Position numbers and translations under genes: made by a program
Part shown: piece by piece, positions 12,479 to 25,800 of the stretch
How the letters are laid out: each line of letters begins with the position of its first letter
Position numbering within the stretch: position 1 is the first letter of the stretch
The notes under the pieces: generated by a model
What the model saw: the letters and a program-made list of their open reading frames with translations, nothing else
Databases searched by the model: none
Told to the model about the DNA's origin: nothing
Source of the DNA: Erigeron canadensis
Lineage: Eukaryota; Streptophyta; Magnoliopsida; Asterales; Asteraceae
Assembly (NCBI RefSeq): GCF_010389155.1
Contig: NC_057764.1
Span: forward strand, 37,642,275 to 37,706,274
Direction of reading: 5' to 3'
DNA length: 64,000 bases

Positions 12479-13079
12479 AATATTCAACCTCTTATTTTTA
12501 TATTAAAGTAAAAAGTCAATATATCTATATTTATAATTCAAAAAAAAAAACCCTCCCGTATACGTGTCAACAAATGAACCGTAGATTTATATGCAAATGC
12601 TCAAGATTTAATGAAAAAAACTGGATTATGGATTGTAATTAAAGTCACGAAAATTAATTAATTGGTTAATAATGGGATTTCCTTTGATTAATAGATTTGG
12701 TTCGATTGTGTTGTGTGTTTGGGATTTAATTAATCAAATATTTTCAAATTACTTAGCTTTAATACAAAGACAAAAGCAAGTGGAGAATATCTACAGTAGA
12801 TTGAAAGCACATGGAATAACAGAGAGGTTTTTATCACTTGACACCACACGATTTTCAAAGAAAAATCCCTTAAAAAATGCTGTTTCAAGATTGTATTTTT
12901 ACAAATAAAAATAGATAAACTTATTTATGATCATAACCTCCAAATCAATCCAACCAAGCAACGGATCACCTTTAATCTTATTAAATATATTTGTTCTTTA
13001 ATAAGTTCTTGTACTTCATCTTATTGTAACATGTACGTTTTGATTAGTGAAACTAATTACGAGCATTATTAACTACACA

Positions 13080-13380
13080 CTAGTGGGTTACTCGCACAAT
13101 GCGCCAAAAAAAGTATGACGGCAACAACGATTGTTGTTTATGACGGCATTGACTGGTGTAGATAATTGATGTAAAGAAACAATGTAATGTAGATATTTTA
13201 GATTATAAGGAGATTTACATATATATCCCACTTTTAAAACATAATTACATATATAACCAAAGCATACTTTAAAAACATTGTATTTATGCATTAAAAACTT
13301 GTACTTTGGATAAATATGTAATTATGTCTCTTAAGTATGATATATATGTAAATTTTCTTAGATTATAAGAGATATTAGAT
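13080..13380 (-). mobile_element. Helitron-like 3' terminus (minus), far end unclear
   Basis: On the minus strand the segment ends GCGCATTGTGCGAGTAACCC followed by ACTAG, with CTAG at 13080-13083. This matches the hairpin-plus-CTRR pattern of Helitron 3' ends. The interior includes an imperfect inverted repeat (about 13200-13380). The 5' TC end was not identified. Confidence 0.4.
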
Positions 13381-14596
13381 ATATATATGGTGTAAACATG
13401 TAATTAAAGAGGTAACATATGCAGCGGTGGAACTTGAACGACAGTGTTGGAGAGGTCAAAATTTTGTTGGGGTTTTAAGTTTTATCTTTTTTGCATCTAT
13501 GTTTGGTTTTTGAATGGGTAAAAACACATAAAAACTTTTATTTATCCTTAAATAATATATACTCATTGCTAAATATGGTCCAAAATTTTGGAGGGATTAT
13601 AACTACCTTTGGTCTTTCGTATCTTCCGCCACTGAACCTATGTATATTCAGCATCCAAATTATATAATATATACTGTAACTTACAACAGGTTTATGGAAT
13701 TTTTTAATAAGTAGTATGAATATAGTTTTCATTTGTTAGATGAATCTTTCTAGTTTCTATATAGTTTGTCATATGAAGACATTATCGTACAAACTAGAAA
13801 CCTACTTTGATCAGATTCTCTTTTTCATTTGTGGTTTTAGTTGATATTGTCGTGTACAGAATTCGATTAATGAAAAATGACAATATATCCATGAGCCACG
13901 AATGCAAGCATGTGCTAATATTATTCAAATGAGAATTTTACTTTTTCTTTTGAAAATATTTATCTCTAAATTAATAAAATATAGATCTTCGTTAAATATA
14001 TATGTTGAAGAAAACTTATATAAAATGATGTTTTATATAATAATAAAGTTACCTCGTCTGACCAATAGTAGTAAGTCAATTGTCTGTTATTTAAAGATAC
14101 ATACATGATATTCATTTTATTGATCACATGTCACCAAATGTGGAACAAGCGATAGAATGAGAATGGTTTTATCAGAAATTTACACATTGAAAGATACTCG
14201 TAAAACATTTTTAGATGAATGGTCATTTTCAAAAGAAAGCATGGCACAAGAAAAAGGAGGTGATGGGTTGATTCTTCATAAATTTTCATGTCCATATAAA
14301 TAAAGAAGAGTTAAAGCATAAAAAAGCCATCAATTATCAAGTATATAGCATATAGGTCGTCTAATTTTTAGTAGTGATAGCGTTGTGAACTTTTTTTTTT
14401 AAAGCATAATTATACATTTGAAAAATCTAAATAAAACTGATCATTTTAAGAATCCAAGTTGTAACAAATCATTTAGTGTAAGCTATGTTATGCTATGTAA
14501 TATCTAGCAAATCATTTATCTAAGCCAATGAAGTTTAAATCAATTGACGTTAATTATCTGATAACTAGTGTGGAGGTATGAACTATATCAATGTTC

Positions 14597-14960
14597 TAGC
14601 AGCCTCTCTACCTTTGGTAGGTATAAGGCTGTCTACATATCAACCTCCCCCATACACCGTCGAAAACGGTATTGGGACTCAAAACCCGTGAAAGACGGCA
14701 TTGGGAGTTACTCTACTTGAAAACCAACTGGGTGGATCAGTAGTTGGAGCTCATGCCTCTAGAAATAGAGGTCATGGGTTCGATCCTCATGCCCAGCAAG
14801 GTTGGAAGTCTTTTTCTACCTATGGTAAAACCTGGAAGCAGCCTCTCTACCTTTGGTAGGGGTAATGCTGTCTACATATCAACCTCCCCCATACACCGTC
14901 GAAGACGGTATTGAGACTCAAAACCTGTGAAAGACGGCATTGGGAGTTACTCAAACACCA
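14597..14960 (+). mobile_element. tRNA-derived SINE with duplicated 3' body
   Basis: A pol III promoter is visible: a box A-like AGTAGTTGGAGC (about 14739-14751) and a good box B, GGGTTCGATCC (about 14777-14787). Downstream comes the block CAGCCTCTCTACCTTTGGTA followed by GGGTAATGCTGTCTACATA and an ACCTCCCCC stretch, a body typical of plant tRNA-derived SINEs (recognised from memory). The same body occurs first at about 14597-14715 without its own box A/B, and again at 14838-14960, so one SINE appears to be joined to a 5'-truncated copy. Confidence 0.65.
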
Positions 14961-16259
14961 TAACCCAAAAAGTGGATGGATCTCGTGAGGGTTTTTTTTA
15001 TGAAAATTAATGATGTATAAATTTACTTTTTGCAAATAAGAAGTAAGTATAAATTTTATAAGAGAGTAAAATGCTTAAAAAGGCAAAGAATGAATAATGT
15101 GTTATTAAGTGTATAATTTTGCCCATGTATATTAGGAGAATAAACTAATACACTTTTGAAAACCATTCCAAAAGAAAAAAATTTTTTATTAGTAGTATTA
15201 AAATGGGTTCACATTTTGGAAAACAACAAAGTTAATTTCTTTTTAATACATGCCATGAGTTATATGGGCGTTCGAAAATGCGAGGAGTCTCACCCGCATT
15301 ATTTGAAGATGCTCTAGCGATGTAATTGGTTTGTTTTCAACTTAATCAAGTGAAATAAGCTAAAACGATAAGCAATGATAATTAATAAAAACTCCTACCA
15401 ACCAACCATGTGTAAAACTAGTAAAGAATTATAAATTGTGTTAGATAACAAAGCATCGTCATTATTTATTCTCGAGAACTTATAAAAATTTCGCCGTCAA
15501 AATTATACATATATTTTAATACTTTGAGGGTCAAAGAAAATGAACAAGCTAAGGAAAAGAGTATTTGAGGTAAGGAAAAAAAGTGTATATTTTTTCCAAT
15601 TAAGTAATTAACATTGGTATTCGACATGCTATGCGAGCCAACTCATCCCAAAACAATCACCTATTTTGCCAATAGTTCGGAATCATCGTGGGTAAACCTC
15701 CGTAGCAACAAAAACATATTATTATTAATTTATTATTATCAATCATTATTATCTTATATGTAATTTTACCCTTGATAATCAAACTTATACTAATATGCCA
15801 TCTTTATATTTCATAAAAAAACATCGGTGGAATATAAACAATAATGTTTTAATATAGAGATATTGTTTCTTCTAGAATCAAGTAACATAGAAATGCAATT
15901 TAAAGTTCATTGTTTAATTGTGTAGACATCATATCATTATAATAGAAAACAAAAGCAATATTGTAAAGTTTATTTGCTAGGCATGACTCATGAGTAAGTT
16001 GATTGATAAATAAAATACTCTTGATTTTAATTTAATATACTAACATAAAAGAAGATGCAATAATCCTCACAAGACATCAAAAGATATTGTACGTCTTTAT
16101 CTTTAACATTTTTAGCTTGTGTACTATTATATTTTATCTGACATTTGTAAATCTTCCTTGTCAGAAGTACGCACATACTTTGGGCATGGACGCCTTAAAT
16201 TTAACTATTCCTGTATTATTTTGTCGTAATAAATTCATGGATCTATATTTTCTTTTATT

Positions 16260-16750
16260 CACTACAATAAAAATGTCATTTATTTCCATTTACTTTAAAT
16301 AAATGTGATTTTTTTTTAATTTGTTCACAGTTAAAATTTTTTATTAAGTATTCATATTTAAAAGTGTGAAGAAATTTGAAAAATCATAACATTTTTCACA
16401 CTTATATATGTGAGAAAAAAAAGGTTCACATATGTAAAACTATATCAATTGTTCACATTTAGAAGTGTAATGAATAATTTGTAACACCAAATTTCTTCAC
16501 ACAAGGAAGGTGTGGAGAAATTAGGTGTTACAATTTGACTTTCACACTTTTAAGTGTGAATATATTTAACATTTGTTCACACTTTTATGTGTGAATTTTT
16601 TCTTTCCACGTATATAAGTGTGAAAAGATTATAATTTTTCAAAAATTTTCACACTTCTATATGTGTATACTTTTTAAACATTTTTAAACGTGAATAAATT
16701 AAGAAATTTCTTCACGCTTCTTTGAAGAAAGTGTGAATAAATAAATTTTT
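16260..16750. mobile_element. CACTA-like non-autonomous element, one clear terminus
   Basis: Begins CACTACAATAAAAATG at 16260 and is packed with inverted and direct copies of TTCACACTT / AAGTGTGAA, the subterminal-repeat pattern also present in the 6688-7076 element. A clean GTAGTG right end was not found, so the 3' border (after GAAAGTGTGAATAAA, about 16745) is approximate and the element is probably truncated. Confidence 0.55.
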
Positions 16751-17257
16751 TTTTTTTAAATGATTCCAACACATTACACATAATAATTTGGGATTGCTAA
16801 TGAGGAGACGAGTTAGTGGGTTTCCCTGGAACATGAAATTAATTGAGATAGAGGTTTCATTTGTCTAGGCCAGACCAGTTGGTGTATACCTTTAGCTACT
16901 AGGGTGTTACATACGGAATATCTGACATGATATTAGTTGTTCGTTAAAAGTTATATATTTAATGAACTCAATTCTTCAAAATAATTAGAAACTACTCATT
17001 AATTCAACTTGATAATTATCAATTTTATATGAAATATTTTTATAATTTAAGAGAATTTAAGTTTATTAAAGTCATTTACTTTTTCTAAAAGTTAAATGCA
17101 TTATTAACCAATGATCCCGATCACGGTTAGCATTTTAGCAATCCCTAATAACTTTTGTATTCAACGATAATCTTACATAATAAATGAACAATAAAAGGCA
17201 TGGGTTTCTTTGAATAATTTGCATAGGATTTGAGACTTGGTTGTTCTTATTTCTTAC

Positions 17258-17352
17258 TATAAAAGTATTCTATTTTTAAAATAAAAAATAAAAAATTTAT
17301 ATTTTATTTTTTACTATAAAAGTATTCTATTTTTAAAATAAAAAATTTATAT
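17258..17352. repeat. Short tandem duplication (AT-rich)
   Basis: ACTATAAAAGTATTCTATTT and the following TTAAAATAAAAAA stretch occur twice in direct succession, separated by a TTTATATTTTA segment. No function evident. Confidence 0.7.
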
Positions 17353-20300
17353 TTCCACATACACTTAACACCTATACAATTCAATATTTCTCTCGTCATG
17401 ATCCATATTAATACGGGCAGTGATCCGTACACTATATACCATCAATTTTTAGCAACGACGAATGTTTTAACTATGTTATCCTCTACCAATTCAACTTTCC
17501 TTCTAACTTTCTCTTTGATGTAATGGTAAAAAAAGTCAAGAAAGAATTATTCCTCTGTAGCTTAATTTTGTAGTAGCACTTTTTTAGGAGTAATTTTAAA
17601 GGTTGTATACATTTAACAACGATTGATAAATGAGTAAACTGATAAGGTTTTTCTTGTTCATGCTATTGGGAAAAAAACAAACATTTTACTCAAATGTACA
17701 CTGCCTAAACCGATTATCCATGTGATCAATTTCAAATTTTTTAATGGTCACATTCAAAATATTTACCCATCATGCTGTGTGACCATTAGATCAAAATACA
17801 TTACCCGTGGTTACATTGATATTACCCTATATAGATAATACTTCATACAATAATTTATAAAACGAAATATTTATTAAAACAAAATTAGAGACTTCAGTTT
17901 CACAGGAATAATAATAGTATTTTTTTTTTCCTTGATAAGTTTTTAAAATAACCGACCTGGAAAACATAAAAGAAATGATATACAGTAATATCTTATAGCA
18001 TCGGTAGAAATGTAATTACTAACTAAATATGTTATTACCAATCCATAGTCATCCAATGACTAATCCATCTTTGGATTGTGAGTTTTAACTAAAGCAATGG
18101 TCAATGGGAGTATAGTTTACGAGTAAATAATAATCAAACAGGTCGTTTTTATTTTTTAAAAGATACAGAGAATATATATTTCCAAATTGCATACATATAC
18201 ACCATAATTAATAAAAATAAAATTACAGCAATAATCATGGTAAAAAAAGAATGTAGCCACAATCACCACGAGGCGAGCTTTGCAAGAAATGTGGTTTCGG
18301 TCAAAGTGTCATATTAATTACAGAAGAAAAAACAATAAGTTCACCACAAGTTTCTATTAAAAGATTATAAATCACAACCTTTTTGTTGTCATACACAGTT
18401 GTTATTTATTAAAAGCCTGTGGTACTAAACTATGTAACAAACAACAAACTGTTGAAATCTTGAAAGTCAATATATCATAGCCCATATATCAGATAGTATT
18501 ATATAGTCCGTGTGATATTGAATAAAGTTAAAAGTATCTGTGATTCTGTGAAAGGGCTATTAAATGGGCTGACATTATACACTGAAAGCCCAATTCTTTT
18601 TTCTTTTAATTGCCAATGAGTTTAGTATATTAATTAAAAATGTTGTGAACCTAATAAAATATATGAAACTTTATTTAGTTTTTTTCAAATTTTGTATGCT
18701 AAGAAGTATTAAATTATACTCCATAACATAACATGTAACATATAACTCGTTTTTTTTAAAAAAATATTATGTAGTGTAGATGATTTAGATCCTTACGATT
18801 ACATAAACATAGTTGGTTTAATATAGACCTCATTTGTTCTCAAGGCTTATTTAACTAAGATATATATGGGCTACACAATGACAATATATTATAGTACAAT
18901 TCAAGATTTCCAGTTATGAAAGAAAGATGAGAAGTATACTCTTCTAGATATGTTAACTTCACAATGGTAAAGTGAAAACAAAATTCTACTGTGTGAGCAA
19001 CTACTAGCTTCTTTAATCATAAATAGGATCTAATATTTACCCGAACGAAGGCTATATAAGCCTTCGGGTAAATGTAAATATATGATTGTTTAAATATATG
19101 TCTTGTCATGTATAATCGACCTAGAGTTGTGGCCCGAATGTGGATCTGAGACATGTATTGCAACCCATTAGTCTGATCTCTACGAACGAGTAGCTAGAAT
19201 AGTTAGCCTTTGGCCCTTGTGATTCAATTCTAACATGTAGCATATGGAAGGGATGTCTAATTGTATTCGGTTTGAGGGAATTGTATATTGTTAAGGTATC
19301 AATCTAAACCGAACGGAATATGTAAAATAAATAAATACAAATGCATATAAGCTATTGATTCTCTAATAATCCACTTCTACAAAAGTAGGAAGTAAGATTC
19401 GAACTTTAACAAATTTCTTCAATGTTTAAAATCTTACCATTTATCAATGGGCCACTAATCCATTGGCTTTCAATATATTCTAATTCCTCCCAAAATAGGG
19501 ACATGTTTTGTTATACATTCATCACGGACATTGATATGCATTTGTTAAAATTATCACACATGGGATTATACATTCTACGAATTACACATACATTGATTGT
19601 TTATACCGTTCTTTAAAATTTGAATCAACGAGGTAAAGCCATCCAATTAAACTCTTATTAAAGTATGTACGGTATAGTCCCATATTAACTGATAAGGTCA
19701 ATAATTTATAGTACGTCTTGTGTAATACATAGTGTACCTAGTTCATTTATATTCATTCAAAGTAACCAGGCTGGCCGATGAACTGAATTAGAGTCATACG
19801 TGAGTTAGAAAAGCCATAACAAAATATTAGATGTGATCACTTGTATAATGATTGAAAATTTTCTAAACACAAAAATTATTGTACTATAACTAAATTGTAC
19901 TTGTTGAGAAAACTCGTGTAATAGTAACGCTTTCAACTACTCAAGTGTCAAACTATTTTGGAAAATGATTGATCTTCCTAAACATTAGTTTAAAAATCTT
20001 ATTATAATCCTATGAATATATGACATGTGAATTTCATTAATTATCTATCATAATCTAATTTTCTTGAATGGCATCATTTTATAATTATTAGGCTAATAAG
20101 TTAAGAGGATATTATCTCCTAACTATTTTTACACACTAGTTTACTAAGTTTGTCACTATGGTTTTTATCTTTTAAGGAAAAAAATAATAATATATGTGAC
20201 CCGGCTTATGTCGTTAACACTAGAAATATGACATTATCATTTATAATATCACTATTAGAACCATGAAAAATTAAAAGTAGCATTAGTGTGTTTTATGAGT

Positions 20301-20683
20301 AGTTAATCGGGGTTCCAAAAATTAATTTACAACTCTAATCTCAACAGAATAAGACTATGGATTGTTTGTGTCTCGAATCTCGTTTAACAAGTTGGACGGG
20401 TTACTCAATTGCTAAAATAGATCAGTTATATAGCTTTGGGCTATTACTTTTGTTTTAGGTTTGACGTATATAGTACCTTTTCATGATAAGTCCCATTATG
20501 TATTTTGCCTATTTTAATGTATTGGGTTAAAAGCCCATTAGATGTTAGCCCTTTTAATGTAATCGGGTTAAAAGTTAAAAAGTAGAAACAAATGGAAAAA
20601 GAAAAAGAAAAGAAAAGAAAAGGGAACAATCGTGCATTTTTACATAAAGGAAAAACAATATACAGGGAAATAGTTGTTTGACT

Positions 20684-21135
20684 CAATGTTTTATAAAATG
20701 GTATTTTAGTTGTTGACTCAATGTTTTATAAAATGGTATTTTAATCATATTGGTGTTAAACAATTTTTTGGTATATTGAAAATACTGACCGGTATGACTA
20801 TTTTTTTTTATTTTATATTTTTTCATACAAGTCCAAAACTTGTTACAATTTAACAAAGATAATAAAAAATACAATTATAATTCATTCAAAAATAATTTTT
20901 TACAAAATATAAGTTTAGAGTTCACAAATAACAAAAGTAGCATTAAAGTATCATAAAAATAAACTTTTAAAAAAGTGAAAATACCGGAAAGGTAATACCA
21001 AAAAATACTAGGAATACCGGAAATACCGGACGGTATTGAATAGTGAAAATATCAAAAAAATATCAGGCTTAAAATACTGAAGTACCCTCCAGTACCGATA
21101 ATACCGACCGATATTTAGCAAGATTTAAAACATTG
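20684..21135. mobile_element. Non-autonomous hAT-like element, TACCGG-rich (copy B, inverted)
   Basis: Starts CAATGTTTTATAAAATGG and ends GATTTAAAACATTG, giving a terminal inverted repeat of about 10 bp. The body is the reverse complement of copy A at 624-1084, including ACCGGTAT-rich ends and the AACTTGTTACAATTTAAC core. The first 35 bp are tandemly duplicated (20684 and 20719 starts). More decayed than copy A; no coding capacity. Confidence 0.6.
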
Positions 21136-22813
21136 CTTTACAGTGTATTAGAGAATATGAGGCCCTAGCATTATGAGAAATGATGAAAATTTTTACAGAT
21201 AAATATTTTTGTTTCATTTATTAAAATCAGATACGACAAATAATAAAGCTATCATAATTTTTTTTATAAGGTAAAATAGGTCAAAATATAGAAAATGGCC
21301 TAAAATGTGTAAAAGATGACAATCAAACACGTGTTAAGACAATTAGTTGAATCTAAACATTTGTGCCCCGTAATAAGAGAACTTTGTTTACAAAAATTTT
21401 TATTTATCATTACTGTTTATTATAACTTAGCTTCAATTATCGGTTTAACTTAGCTTCAATTATCGGTTTATTCTAATCATAATTTATTTCATACTTAATA
21501 TATTTTAAAATAAATTTGTCCGGACATTCTTTTAGTTACCGCAAGTTTCACCGCCGGTATAAAATCATTAAAAATTGGATTAAAAAGACTTAAAAAAAAA
21601 AGGATAAAATAAAATCTTGAAGATGATGAGATAAGGGTTTAAAGACCCACCTTTCATTTGCTCAGGTAATATAGATACATATATCGTCACCCAATACCAA
21701 TATCACAGAACCTCCATTAAAGATACCTGCTTTCTTTATAGGGTAACTTTACTTCTCACCTGGGTATCTCTAATTTATGCAATTTAAGTATTAACAATCT
21801 TTTTTACATACTGGGTCAGTGTAAAGTTGTGAACTTTATAATCTTTTCCTTGGATTCTTGATGATGAAGTTATAAAGTTGTGAAATTTATTAATGTGTTT
21901 AGGACTTTAGATTACCCATGGAGGGCAAGTCTTTGAACTTAGTTTTGTGAATTGTTCCTTATCCCTAATTGATGATGTTAGTTTGTTGAAATTTTGTATG
22001 GCTTATCTGACTGCAGTAGAATTGGATAACATTTCACAAAGTTATATTCATTTTCATATAATGTAAAGATTAAATGTATGTGTGATTGTGGGGAAACTGT
22101 AAAAGTTGAATTTTTTTAATCCTTTTCCTAAGAAGGAATTCACCATAGATTAATTGTGTAGCATAATTTGAGTACATTGTTGGCTAAAACAATTATATTC
22201 ATACTCAGGTCTTATCCTATATTCAATAACTTGGTTCTTATAAGAACATCCATATCGTATTCAGGATAATGTTTATTATATCCAAGATAACATATTTATT
22301 TGCTAATTGGACCACATGTTGTATATGGAGTTTAATTTGGATAATTTGTTATGAATTGGTAGAGGGTCTTTTCCAAGTAAGAGGCTCTCTTACTTTTTGA
22401 GCAGTGTAGTACTATATATATAAAGAAAAATAAAACATGTGCAAGGAACATGGATCGGAAAATAGGTTGGTTGGATATGGGCGTAATGGGTCGGGTTGAG
22501 CTGACTTGTGAACGCTATATCTGTCCTTCGAGTTTTGTAACAGTATAAGCATTTTAGGAGATTGGACATCCATTTTTATGTCATGGTTGACTTTTAACGT
22601 TTTGGCCCTGTTTCTGTTTAAGCTAATTTTTGAAATTTATCTGTTTGACCTGTGAATAATAAAGTATGACGCAACTTGACCAATTTGATGTTGATAACTG
22701 ACACATTGTGTTTGCTTAGCAGGTGAAGAAGCTGATGAAGAATTAGCCTATTTACTGACCTAATTCAATTGAACTAAACCAGACCAAACTTGATTCATCT
22801 TTGGAGTCACGAC

Positions 22814-25800
22814 ATGACACCTGTTACCCCTTCATCGACAAGCAGTATTTCTCTCATCCCTGGGCCTACATTTTATACAAAAACAATCAATGGTTCGATA
22901 AAATGCTGCAGTTTACGAAGACCTACTAGTAGAACCCTATATGCTCAAGATTGTGTGTTACCTTTGTCAACATCCCTTAGATTATTTTCACATATTAGGA
23001 CATTTGGCTCGCACTACAAACCAAGATTTGGCGTGCCATCAGCCACCGAGGTCGATGTAGCTGTGGAACAAGCTGATCAATCAGATTCCCCTGTTTCTGA
23101 GCAAGTTTCATCTCAAACATCAGAACCGACATCAACTGTTGATAAGATGAAACAAAGATCAAGACCAGTTAGAAAGAGTGAAATGCCACCAGTGAAAGAT
23201 GAAGAATTGGTCCCTGGTGCAAGTTTCACGGGTAAAGTAAGATCGATACAACCATTTGGAGCTTTTGTTGACTTTGGTGCTTTCACAGACGGGCTGGTTC
23301 ACGTTTCACGTTTAAGTGACGGCTATGTGAAGGATGTTGCAAGCGTAGTTTCGGTTGGACAGGAAGTGAAGGTAAAATTAGTGGAGGCTAACATTGAAAC
23401 GGGGCGAATAGCATTGACCATGCGTGAAAGTGAGCCCGCTAGTGGTGGCGAGAGTTCTCGGCCTCCTAGAAAAACAGGTCAGAGGTCAAACCAGAGGCAA
23501 AACGAAGGGAGAAAAAGTACAAAGTTTGTGAAGGGTCAAGATCTCGAGGGCACGGTAAAGAATCTTACAAGATCAGGTGCTTTTATAAATCTCCCGGAAG
23601 GGGAAGAAGGGTTTTTGCCCGCCTCAGAAGAAGCTGATGAAGGGTTTGGAAGTATAATGGGTACTGGTTCATCGCTTGAGATTGGTCAAGAAGTCAAAGT
23701 TCGGGTCTTACGGATTGCAAGAGGTCAAGTAACACTGACCATGAAGAAAGATGAAGATAATAAAGCTTTAGACTCGCAGCTTCAAGGAAAAGTTTTTACA
23801 GCTACAAACCCTTTTCTTGTAGCGTTTCGTAAAAACAAAGATATTGCTTCATTTCTGGATGACAGGGAAAAGGTCGAGGAGACAATCGAGATTCCTGAAG
23901 CAGAAAATGAAAACGTTCCTAGTGAAGCCGATACTCAAGCATCCATTGAAGAGACTGAAGTCAAACCTGTTTCTGATGGGGAAGTCAAACTCGAAGTTAC
24001 TTCTAATGAAGAGCAAGTAGAGATACCAGAGGAGACGAGTAGTACCACGAGCTCAAGTGAACAAGTAGATGTCCCTGTAGTCGAGGAAAATGTACTTGAA
24101 GGTTTGAGTTCTTGCTTTTCAGCTACTTATACTATTCATGTGCCTTTACTATATTGTAGTTACCTTTAGTTAATTTTATCTATTTTTGATCAACTCTAAC
24201 TTGAAAAGCATCTGGCGCTGAGGAGGATGTAAAAATTGAACCGGTTTCTGATAGCATTACAAGCGAAGAGCAAATAGAGATACCCGAGGAGACAAGTAGT
24301 ATAATGAGTTCAAGCGAACAGATAGATGTTCCTGTAACCCAGGAAAACGTGATTGAAGGTCTAAACTCTCGCTTTTCTGCTACTTATACTCATGATTAAT
24401 GTACCTTTTAAATTGGTAAACTGCATCTAAAAGAAGGTACATACTTGATACTTCCATTCTGTTTCCTTTTCAAGGAGCATACTTCCAAAATGAATGTTTT
24501 GAGGTCTATACTTCTAAAAGTACATGTTGTATCGAAAGTACCCCGAAGTAGAAAATGAACTATCGTACATTTTGTATGCAATGAGCTTTCATCACAAAAA
24601 AATAATAATTTCTAACCTCAATTTGTTACTGATATCCACCTAAACTGAAATTATCGGATGAGGTAACTGAAATTATTCATGGATCAGGTGAGGATGTAAA
24701 AACCGAACTCGTTCCTGATGTAAATGGTAGTGTTACCAGTGAAGAGCAAGTAGAGATACTTGTGGAGGAAAGTAGTATTACAGGCTCAAGTGATCAAGTA
24801 GAGGCCCCTGTAACAGAGGAAACTGTGACCGCAGGTCTGCACTCTTACTCTTCAGCTACACATGTTCAGCTTTTATAGTTTTCTAGTTACATTATTGTAT
24901 TTGTGATATCCATGGTAATTTGAAATGCATGAGGTGTTACAATGTGGTAACATGTAGGATTAATTTCCATGATAAGAAGCAAACTTTATGTTCGTTGATG
25001 TTTCAGGCATTGCACTTCCAAAACCACAAACAAGGGCTATACTTTGTTTTCGTTTCTGTTTGATGAACAATGAGTTACTGGTTCAGACGTTAACTGGTAA
25101 CATCATCCCATAAATAGAAATGGAAATCAAGTGTAGTAATATATTTATGGATTCTAAAAACATGATAATAATACGGTGTAGTGTCCTGCATTTGATTACC
25201 AATAATGTCGTTTTTTTCAAATCAAAACAAGAATTTGGTTATGGTCTCTTAATGGTGGTGCTTAAAAATACCAGGCCCAAAACAAAAATGAGCATGACGT
25301 ATTTACTTTATATAAACAAGTCACATTCATACGTGGTTCTCTTAAAATCTCAAATGGTTCGTTGTCCATGATTGTGAAGGCGTAGTCTCGTTTTCTTGCT
25401 TGCAGTGTAGATCATTGACATGGTTTCTTGTCGAGTCATCCAGGCTTTTCTTGAGTATGTGGCCTCTATGGATCAGAAAAGTTGTCATCTCCTTCAGCTG
25501 CGGTTTCCATCGCTCCTGTTTCAACGGGCTTTAGTCTAGTCGCTTCTTTGACAGATGGTCATTGTAGTTTTAGTTTAGCATCTTTTCTCATCATGTAGCT
25601 CACTATGTTTCTGGAGGCATTCCAATCTAATTGTTTCTGAAACAGTTTTCAGATAGGATCTCAATTTAGTCTATTGTAATTGCGAGAAGTTTTCAACTTT
25701 TGTTAAAGAATATCTTTTATAATCTGTCTAATTTGTTGTTGCCAAATAAATAGATAAACAATAAACAAGCATATTTCTATCATTTTCTTGCTCTCATTAA

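Larger units (their letters stand above)
5195..22813. other. Long gene-poor intergenic region rich in transposon relics
   Basis: About 17.6 kb separates the SPEAR gene from PETs, and I found no convincing gene in it. Supported contents are listed separately: Helitron-like scraps (5.9-6.3, 12.0 and 13.1 kb), a CACTA-type MITE (6.7-7.1 kb), two hAT-type MITEs (8.2-8.6 and 9.0-9.6 kb), a triplicated repeat (8.7-10.6 kb), a small inverted-repeat element (12.3 kb), SINE pieces (14.6-15.0 kb), a second CACTA-like element (16.3-16.75 kb) and a hAT-like element (20.7-21.1 kb). The 17.2-20.6 kb part shows only a short tandem duplication and AT-rich DNA. The last kilobase (about 21.65-22.8 kb) probably contains the PETs promoter and a 5' UTR intron. 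Confidence 0.7.

Noticed and set aside
12672..12908. A 78-residue frame starting MGFPLINRFG
   Set aside because: No recognisable family, no promoter or splice context, and it lies in AT-rich DNA beside a MITE. I cannot separate it from chance.
14739..14790. Possible functional tRNA gene
   Set aside because: Box A and box B are present but no cloverleaf with a proper acceptor stem can be drawn; the downstream body is a SINE.
25120..25371. An 83-residue frame within the PETs gene
   Set aside because: It lies in the long intron between exons 3 and 4 and is not linked to the PETs frame by good splice sites.
25400..25560. A possible fourth copy of the acidic linker exon in PETs (GTTTCCATCGCTCC region)
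   Set aside because: No clear translation similar to exons 2 and 3 and no matching splice sites in phase 1.
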